From: Bacteroidales bacterium
GTDB lineage: Bacteria; Bacteroidota; Bacteroidia; Bacteroidales; Muribaculaceae
Direction of reading: 5' to 3'
NCBI GenBank assembly: GCA_900767075.1
Contig: CAAFXX010000569.1
Location: forward strand, 1 to 17,366
DNA: 17,366 bases
Of this stretch, positions 1-4,838 are shown piece by piece. The position numbers and the translations under genes were made by a program. Each line of letters starts with the position of its first letter. The stretch's first letter is position 1. Under the pieces are notes generated by a model, which was not told the DNA's origin, searched no databases, and saw only the letters and a list, made by a program, of their open reading frames with translations.

Positions 1-615
1 AGTGATTCCCACACTACACTGCCGGGTGTATAGGTCGAGACTCATTGGCACATCGTCATAAATCCGGTTATAATTCCTGAGAAGCCATGCGATAGAACGA
101 TTGTTGAAATTCGTTTCCGACTCTGATTTATACAATTCATCAATCACCTGGGCTTCAGATCCGCAAAGATCGGTGAAATTGTTGATTATTGCCTCCCATT
201 TCCCCCATGAATCACCTTGAGGCTTTACCAGAGAGCATGCGCTGATAGCACCGGCATTGACAAGCGGGGTCGAAGGCTGGTCATGTTCAAGCAGAATGGC
301 GAAAATAGAATTGAACGGCAATCCCGTGGCGTCGGCTCCTATCAGGCGCAACACTTCAGAGGCCCCATATTGTTTCAGGATCAGGATGGCTGTCAGCACC
401 TTCGAGACCGACTCTATGCCGAATTTATACTCAGTATCTCCGACAGCAAAAGTCGTTCCGTCAGACAAAGTAAGTGATATCCCGAATAATTCCTTATCTA
501 TATTTGCAAGATAAGGAATGTAATCTGCGTTCCGGCCACCCTTAAGATTGCGGCACTCGGAATACGCACTTTCAACAGCATCCTTTATCTGCGTTTTGGT
601 AATGACCTTTTCCAT
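1..615 (-). CDS. glsA: Glutaminase, serine-dependent family (3' end outside window)
   Basis: The enzyme hydrolyses L-glutamine to glutamate and ammonia in the cytoplasm; in enteric bacteria it supports acid resistance together with glutamate decarboxylase, but no gad genes are visible here. The frame starts at ATG 615 (MEKVITKTQ) and stays open for 205 codons to the window edge, so about the last third of a roughly 300-residue family member is missing. Family hallmarks can be read: GGRNADYIPYLANIDKELFG near residues 26-45, the catalytic S-x-x-K in IESVSKV (S69, K72), DATGLPFNS near 95-103, LVNAGAIS near 118-125 with the substrate-binding Asn, and ESETNFNNRS followed by YTRQCS near 164-200. 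No signal peptide is present. I found no convincing promoter upstream. The family call is very strong; the role in acid resistance is inference from relatives. Confidence 0.95.
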   Translation of the reverse strand, partial: MEKVITKTQIKDAVESAYSECRNLKGGRNADYIPYLANIDKELFGISLTLSDGTTFAVGDTEYKFGIESVSKVLTAILILKQYGASEVLRLIGADATGLPFNSIFAILLEHDQPSTPLVNAGAISACSLVKPQGDSWGKWEAIINNFTDLCGSEAQVIDELYKSESETNFNNRSIAWLLRNYNRIYDDVPMSLDLYTRQCSVGIT

Positions 616-956
616 AATGATTTGCTTATTGTGTTTCCATAGAATTCCGGCTTCCCCTTTCCCTATGATTTGGAATTGGCAGAATCAAAGGCAATTTTTT
701 CTCAATGCCGTATTTCCCTCTGCATACCGGCATGCTTGAAAATACCCTGCAACTGTTAAAAAAACCAAGACAATTTCAAGGAAAGACCCCAGTTATTAAA
801 CAAATCGGAAATATTAAAGTTTTACAAACCATTCAATTTAGAGGTTGTTTAAAAACGATTATTAACGGAAGTGAGATGCAGAGGGCAATAACCACCCAGA
901 CCATGAGCATTTCGTTGGCTGATTCAGTTCTTTCTTCATAGTGTAAATCCTTTTTA
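616..956. other. Intergenic stretch between glsA and the araC remnant
   Basis: About 340 bases without a recognisable gene. It presumably carries the glsA leader and promoter on the minus strand, but I could not find a clean TAnnTTTG box with a spaced TTTG. Two tiny overlapping minus-strand frames lie at its araC-proximal end: 862-939 (25 residues, starting MKKELNQPTK) and 833-910 (25 residues, described separately). The longer plus-strand frames here have no start context, no family resemblance and unremarkable composition, so I treat them as chance. Confidence 0.5.
833..910 (-). CDS. Possible 25-residue membrane peptide or transporter fragment
   Basis: A short frame begins at ATG 910, reads MLMVWVVIALCISLPLIIVF and ends in a KQPLN-type tail at TGA 833. 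It would form one hydrophobic helix with a short polar tail. The frame is open further upstream through the end of the araC remnant, so the start is uncertain. A second short frame (939-862, starting MKKELNQPTK) overlaps it in another phase, and joining the two by a one-base shift would give a plausible signal-anchor start. This could be a small membrane protein, the broken 5' end of a lost transporter gene, or chance. No family was recognised. Confidence 0.2.
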   Translation of the reverse strand: MLMVWVVIALCISLPLIIVFKQPLN

Positions 957-1102
957 TTACAAAGCCTGACGGCGATACTCATTTGGCGTACAGCCTGCCA
1001 TTCTTTTGAAAGCTAGGCTGAAATACTGCGGATATCGGTATCCGAGGTAATATGCAACATCAGATAATCCTTTACGGTCGGAATATCGATTATCTTATCC
1101 AT
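957..1102 (-). pseudogene. AraC-family regulator remnant with internal deletion
   Basis: Reading from ATG 1102, the first residues are MDKIIDIPTVKDYL, the characteristic opening of Bacteroidetes AraC-type regulators (typically IIDIPTVKxY followed by a cupin-like domain). This frame runs out at a stop about 29 codons in. In another frame the same DNA encodes the second DNA-recognition helix and the end of an AraC HTH domain: GLSDVAYYLGYRYPQYFSLA, then FKRMAGCTPNEYRRQ, stop TAA at 957. An intact protein would have about 290 residues, so roughly 700-800 bp have been lost. The nine bases AAGGATTAT (minus strand, 1072 to 1064) fit both the N-terminal and the C-terminal reading and may be deletion-joining microhomology. 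The promoter upstream looks intact. The gene lies divergent to a flavodoxin gene, a common araC/oxidoreductase arrangement. Confidence 0.8.
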
Positions 1103-1124
1103 ATCGTCGATGTATTGATCACTG

Positions 1125-1155
1125 CAAATATAGTTATATATTATCATTATCCAAT
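1125..1155 (-). promoter_or_regulatory. Bacteroidetes-type promoter of the araC remnant
   Basis: On the minus strand a -7 box TATATTTG (1132 to 1125) matches TAnnTTTG. An ATTG -33 box (1155 to 1152) lies exactly 19 bp upstream. Transcription would start near 1119, about 17 bases before ATG 1102. The regulator's promoter therefore survives although its coding sequence is gutted. Confidence 0.6.
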
Positions 1156-1280
1156 ATCATGGCTAATACAAAATGGATATTGACACGAGAGGGCTGCCTT
1201 AGCCTGATCACGGCTCAACAATCAGTAAATGTTACATCTCAATCCGTAAAATGGATAAACACGGCTTTCTCATTCCTTTG

Positions 1281-1288
1281 TAATTTTG
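1281..1288 (+). promoter_or_regulatory. -7 box of the flavodoxin gene
   Basis: TAATTTTG is a perfect TAnnTTTG box, 29 bases before the chosen ATG at 1318, giving a transcription start near 1294. No good TTTG -33 element sits at the expected distance, which would suit an activator-dependent promoter. This box argues against the in-frame ATG at 1159 as the translation start. Confidence 0.55.
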
Positions 1289-1317
1289 CATCGAAGAAAT
1301 TTCAAAAACAGCAACCA

Positions 1318-2170
1318 ATGAAGAAAACACTTTTGACCTTATTTGCCATGCTGGGAATCATTGTTCCCTCCGTGCAGGCGAAAGACCTTGTGGCATATTT
1401 CTCGGCACAGGGTCACACGGAAGCGGTTGCCGAACGCATCGCTGAACTTATGGGCGCCGACATTTACCGGATAGAGGCAGCAGACCCTTACGCCGAGAAT
1501 CCTTATGACAACAGCTACAGAATTAAGAAAGAGGCATACAATGACCTGCGCCCCGCAGTGGCTAATCCTCCTTCTCAAGAATGGATCGACCAATATGACC
1601 GTATTTTCATCGGTTCCCCCTGCTGGTGGCATCACCCGGCAATGGTGGTATGTACCTTCCTTGACCGCTACGACCTGAGCAAACAGCTCATAATCCCGTT
1701 CTTCACTTACGGCGCGACCACATACCTCAACGAGTCAATGCAGAAAATTTACAAGTGTACCCCCAATTCTGTTCATATCCCGGAAACATTGCCGGAAGAT
1801 CTGGACGCTGACGACATCACTCATCCGGACCGTCCGGATGACGCAGGCATTGATATGCCCGACAGCGCAAGAGGAGTCGAAGGCTGGCTTACCCGTCTCG
1901 GACTGCTTGGAAATTCCGGTGTTTTCGGATTTAGAATCCGATTCCGACAACAACATTTCAATATCGCGCAATGGATCGGAGGTCAATATTGTGCTCGACG
2001 AGCTGATGAACCCCAATACAGTGCATATATACAACCTTAACGGCGCCCTCGTCTACAGAATGTCGAATAAAATCAGTTACTCATTCCCGGCACCGGAAAA
2101 AGCCCTATACCTGCTTTCAATGGTATATGGAGCCGACAACAAACGTTTCAACAAAAGGATTGCATTGTAA
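1318..2170 (+). pseudogene. Exported flavodoxin with T9SS-like C-terminal domain, frameshifted
   Basis: Translation is taken from ATG 1318, because a clean signal peptide follows (MKKTLLTLFAMLGIIVPSVQ, then A-K) and a -7 box sits just upstream. A flavodoxin domain follows: KDLVAYFSAQGHTEAVAERI is the first beta strand and FMN-phosphate loop, and IFIGSPCWWH is the second flavin loop region. After GVEGWLTRLGLLGNSGV the frame goes wrong and stops at 2040. The next phase continues sensibly as SDLESDSDNNISISR, then a 60-70 residue segment with VHIYNLNGALVYR and YLLSMVYG that ends in RIAL at 2170 and resembles a type A T9SS sorting domain. Removing one T from the run at 1922-1925 restores a single protein of about 283 residues. 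The cause could be a real mutation, slippage or an assembly error. As written, the product lacks its C-terminal domain. It probably used FMN outside the cytoplasm; the partner is unknown. Confidence 0.75.
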
Positions 2171-2183
2171 CTGTCCCGATTAT

Positions 2184-2214
2184 TTTGATATAAAACCATA
2201 ATGATTTATCTTTG
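2184..2214 (+). promoter_or_regulatory. Promoter of the EFR1 ferredoxin/EamA unit
   Basis: TTTG (2184-2187) and TATCTTTG (2207-2214) are separated by exactly 19 bp, a near-ideal Bacteroidetes -33/-7 promoter. Transcription would start near 2220, about 39 bases before ATG 2259. It sits directly after the flavodoxin stop at 2170, so the downstream pair can be expressed independently of the damaged gene. Confidence 0.75.
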
Positions 2215-2258
2215 TGCATTGGAAAAGTAATCTGACACAATAAAATTATTGTATCGTT

Positions 2259-3197
2259 ATGGAGACAGAAAATGGAATGACCCGCAGGAGCGCCTTGAAG
2301 CGAATGGGACTGGCTCTTGCCGGCACCTTAATGTCAACATCCGGATTGGTGTCGTTGACATCATGCAAAAAGAAGGATATAAAGAGAGTCATTCTATATT
2401 TTACGGCTACAGGGAACTGTCTGTATGTGGCTCGTCAGCTCGGAGGAAAGACTTCCGAGCTGTTGAGCATTCCCCAGCTGATGAAACAAAACGACATTGA
2501 AATCGAGGCGGACGAAATAGGTCTCGTCTACCCCATATACGGACATATGCCTCCCAACATGGTGCGTCAGTTCATCAAAAAGGCAAAGCTTAAAGCCGAC
2601 TATAAATTTGCGGTGCTCACCTATGGCAACCGTAAATGCAACGCCACGGAAATATGGGATGATATTTCACGGCATGCGGGTGTCCCCTTCGACTATATCA
2701 ATACCCTCATAATGGTCGACAACTGGCTTCCGAATTTCGACATGAACGAGCAGGTAATGATCGACAAGAATATTTCCGAGAATCTTGAAAAGATATCTGC
2801 GCATATTGCCTCAAGAAAGCATTGGCATGAACCGGTTACCGAAGAAGAGCGTCAGCAGCATCAGGGATTTATGGAAAGAACCGGCATTGATCCGGAAAAA
2901 GGTTTTCTCTTGCAAAGCGGAGATTATTTTACAGTGACGGATGCCTGCATCGGCTGCGGGGCATGTGTAGAAGTTTGTCCGAAGGGCAACTACAGTCTGT
3001 CAGGAAAAGGAGTAGATATAGAAGGTGGATGTGAATTTTGTTTCGCATGCATTCAGAACTGTCCCCAAAAGGCAATCCAATTCGTAAAAAACGAGAATGA
3101 TCCTTTCCTAAGCAAGGGAGAGAAAAATCCCAATGCCCGTTACCGCAACGAACACATTTCTTTAGTGGATATCAAAAGGGCAAACAGCCAGTTCTAA
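2259..3197 (+). CDS. EFR1-type flavodoxin/2[4Fe-4S] ferredoxin, Tat-like lipoprotein
   Basis: A 312-residue electron carrier. The N-terminus has a twin-arginine segment TRRSALKRMG (R9, R10), a hydrophobic stretch and a lipobox LTSC (C36), so it is probably a folded-state (Tat) export substrate anchored as a lipoprotein. Residues about 43-190 form the flavodoxin-like half: ILYFTATGNCLYVARQLG supplies the FMN-phosphate loop, and VYPIYGHMPPNM resembles the EFR1 signature. Residues 230-240 hold CIGCGACVEVC-P and residues 258-268 hold CEFCFACIQNC-P, each with four correctly spaced cysteines for a 4Fe-4S cluster. The role is presumably one-electron transfer to an unknown partner at the membrane. 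The next gene starts one base after this stop, so the two are an operon. The start at 2259 lies 39 bases from the predicted transcription start; ATG 2277, just before the twin arginines, is an alternative. Confidence 0.88.
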   Translation: METENGMTRRSALKRMGLALAGTLMSTSGLVSLTSCKKKDIKRVILYFTATGNCLYVARQLGGKTSELLSIPQLMKQNDIEIEADEIGLVYPIYGHMPPNMVRQFIKKAKLKADYKFAVLTYGNRKCNATEIWDDISRHAGVPFDYINTLIMVDNWLPNFDMNEQVMIDKNISENLEKISAHIASRKHWHEPVTEEERQQHQGFMERTGIDPEKGFLLQSGDYFTVTDACIGCGACVEVCPKGNYSLSGKGVDIEGGCEFCFACIQNCPQKAIQFVKNENDPFLSKGEKNPNARYRNEHISLVDIKRANSQF

Positions 3198-3198
3198 G

Positions 3199-3615
3199 AT
3201 GTGGATAATATATGCTTTGCTGTCGGCACTGTTCGCCTCGCTGACGGCAATCTGCGCCAAAATCGGTGTCAAGGATATTGACTCTAACCTTGCCACTGCG
3301 ATAAGGACCACTGTGATTTTGCTTCTCACGTGGGGTATTGTCTTTTTTTCAGGTCATTTTTCACAAGTCAAGACCGTGCCGCGTTATACGTGGCTTTTCC
3401 TTATCCTTTCCGGAATATCGACGGGATTGTCATGGCTCTTCTATTTCAAGGCAATCCAGCTCGGCGACGTGTCGCGGGTGGCTCCTGTTGATAAGCTGAG
3501 CGTGGTGCTTACCATCATCCTCGCATTCCTTCTTTTGAAAGAACCCGTTTCTCAGAAAGTAATTGCGGGGGGTATCCTGATATGCGCCGGAAGTATTCTG
3601 ATAATGTGGAAATGA
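3199..3615 (+). CDS. EamA/DMT-family transporter, single-repeat size
   Basis: A 138-residue very hydrophobic protein with about five membrane helices, beginning MWIIYALLSALFASLTAICA. It ends with the DMT pattern of a helix carrying SRVAPVDKLSVVLTIILAF, then LLLKEPVS and a final helix GGILICAGSILIM. The conserved Pro-x-E-type motif is seen here as LKEPVS. Usual EamA transporters are about 300 residues with two repeats; this is one repeat, as in small DMT members that must dimerise. The gene follows the ferredoxin after a single base and shares its promoter. The substrate cannot be read from the sequence; a metabolite or cofactor precursor exported or imported for the redox protein is only a guess. 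Confidence 0.85.
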   Translation: MWIIYALLSALFASLTAICAKIGVKDIDSNLATAIRTTVILLLTWGIVFFSGHFSQVKTVPRYTWLFLILSGISTGLSWLFYFKAIQLGDVSRVAPVDKLSVVLTIILAFLLLKEPVSQKVIAGGILICAGSILIMWK

Positions 3616-3616
3616 C

Positions 3617-3635
3617 TTCTGACGGAATTTCAGAA
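3617..3635. terminator. Weak hairpin between convergent genes
   Basis: TTCTGA (3617-3622) pairs with TCAGAA (3630-3635) around a 7-base loop. It lies right after the EamA stop and overlaps the stop codon of the convergent porin gene. The stem is only six pairs and there is no T-run, so it is at best a weak bidirectional terminator. Confidence 0.3.
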
Positions 3636-4640
3636 ATGTGCGACAAATTCAAGCACCAATTTGTTTCGTTCAGATATAGAAGTTTCGACACCTTGTTTAT
3701 AAAAATATTGTTCGTAGTTTAACCGTACATCTGCCTGTAGCCTTCCCTTTCCCATGCTCAAGGTCAGTCCGCCGGTAAGTCTGTGACGCTCGGGATCATC
3801 GACCTTAAGAAATCCGTTCTCATCCTTTGAGCCTTTACTATGGTCTGACATATAATCATATCTGCCTAAAAATGACAATGCCATATTATTTTTTCTTAAA
3901 GGAAGCCTATAGACAACGAATGCATCCACGGCATTAACCGGCTTGAATGCATTGTGTGCATAACGCTTGCGGAGATACTCCGCTTCTATATGCCATCGGG
4001 AATAATCCCAATACATTCCCCCGTCGTACATATATGTGTTGACATCGGACGCCTTCGCCTTCTGGCAGCTCAATACAATATTAAACTGATTCCAGAGACA
4101 GACCTGCGTCTTGAATGAGAAATTATAGTCGGACGTCCAGAAATGTTTCTGGTTTGTCAACCCCGAACCATTGAAGATTCCACCCTCAAGGGTAACCGGT
4201 ACTTTGGAGCCGAAGGTCCATGACGCGGCGGCTCCGACATCTCTTACGTTACCCACCTGCTTGGCAATGAAAGAGCGATTAGCAAAATACTGGAGATGCG
4301 GCGAACGGTGGGCGTCGATGGAAAACGGCACACGCATCTGACCGAAAGTAAATTTAAGCCGTTCATTTGGCTGAAGCCTTACGTATGCATCAAGCATCCT
4401 GATCTGTCCTTCGTCTGAAAGATCTATCTCAGCCTTGTAACGCACAATCGGAATTATCTTTCCATCCAAACTCATGCGGGCATTCCTGATCTCAAACCTC
4501 CCTTTACCCAAAGTCGTCTCATATTCATATTTCGCACGTATCGTGCCATGAATCTCCGGAATATAAGAATTCTTTTTCTCCTGTGCCGCCATTGTAAAAA
4601 CGGATGACGCCAACATCAATATAATAACTGCTTTCTTCAT
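3630..4640 (-). CDS. Phosphate-selective porin O/P family outer-membrane protein
   Basis: A 336-residue outer-membrane beta-barrel. The start is ATG 4640, which opens a signal peptide (MKKAVIILMLASSVFTMAAQ); an in-frame ATG at 4667 overlaps the -7 promoter box and is rejected. The mature protein opens with PEIHGTIRAKYEYET, then RFEIRNARMSLDGKI and RYKAEIDLSD, the pattern of the OprO/OprP family. It continues with FGQMRVPFSIDAH and alternating barrel strands, ending in VLEFVAHF with a C-terminal Phe typical of Omp85/BAM-inserted barrels. OprP-type porins pass phosphate or polyphosphate in Pseudomonas; in Bacteroidales the substrate of this family is less certain. It is divergent from the TonB receptor and shares its regulatory region, so co-regulation is plausible. 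Confidence 0.88.
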   Translation of the reverse strand: MKKAVIILMLASSVFTMAAQEKKNSYIPEIHGTIRAKYEYETTLGKGRFEIRNARMSLDGKIIPIVRYKAEIDLSDEGQIRMLDAYVRLQPNERLKFTFGQMRVPFSIDAHRSPHLQYFANRSFIAKQVGNVRDVGAAASWTFGSKVPVTLEGGIFNGSGLTNQKHFWTSDYNFSFKTQVCLWNQFNIVLSCQKAKASDVNTYMYDGGMYWDYSRWHIEAEYLRKRYAHNAFKPVNAVDAFVVYRLPLRKNNMALSFLGRYDYMSDHSKGSKDENGFLKVDDPERHRLTGGLTLSMGKGRLQADVRLNYEQYFYKQGVETSISERNKLVLEFVAHF

Positions 4641-4664
4641 TTTTGAAACATTAGTCAGATGCCG

Positions 4665-4672
4665 CAAAAGTA
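4665..4672 (-). promoter_or_regulatory. -7 box of the porin gene
   Basis: The minus strand reads TACTTTTG here, a perfect TAnnTTTG, 24 bases before ATG 4640. The expected -33 position (around 4692-4695) is AT-rich with no clear TTTG, so the promoter may need an activator. Confidence 0.55.
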
Positions 4673-4705
4673 GTCTTCGCTTATTACATAAATAGAAATA
4701 TAATG

Positions 4706-4775
4706 TTAAGAAACTATTTCATCCATAACTAAATGACACTTCCCGGCGATTCATATTTTCTTAATAATTCCTTAA
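4706..4775. promoter_or_regulatory. TTCTTAA-like words in the divergent porin/TonB region
   Basis: On the plus strand TTCTTAA (4758-4764) and TCCTTAA (4769-4775) form a 6/7 direct repeat with an 11-bp period, and TTCTTAA recurs on the minus strand at 4712 to 4706. The 7-bp-plus-4-bp layout is the one used by PhoB/OmpR-type winged-helix regulators. The words are AT-rich and short, so chance is possible; no two-component gene of that class is in the window. Confidence 0.3.
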
Positions 4776-4792
4776 CCGGGATGAAACCGGTT
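4774..4792. promoter_or_regulatory. AACCGG-N7-CCGGTT dyad at the TonB-receptor promoter
   Basis: A perfect 6-bp inverted repeat with a 7-bp spacer. Its right arm covers the position where the -33 box of the TonB-receptor promoter should be (about 4787-4790). That placement suits a repressor operator. No cognate regulator can be named. Confidence 0.35.
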
Positions 4793-4809
4793 CTCTCGCA
4801 ATTACCCTC

Positions 4810-4817
4810 TAATTTTG
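4810..4817 (+). promoter_or_regulatory. -7 box of the TonB-receptor/lipoprotein operon
   Basis: TAATTTTG matches TAnnTTTG exactly and lies 22 bases before ATG 4839. The predicted transcription start near 4823 rules out the in-frame TTG at 4815 as a start codon. Confidence 0.6.
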
Positions 4818-4838
4818 CAGCGAGAAAACAGAAGATTT

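Noticed and set aside
217..514. Plus-strand open frames within the first 600 bases
   Set aside because: They are antisense to the clearly recognisable glutaminase frame on the minus strand.
1159..1317. Upstream in-frame start (ATG 1159) for the flavodoxin gene
   Set aside because: The extension hides the signal peptide and spans a perfect -7 box at 1281-1288; ATG 1318 is better.
4815..4838. TTG at 4815 as start of the TonB receptor
   Set aside because: It overlaps the -7 box; ATG 4839 begins a proper signal peptide.
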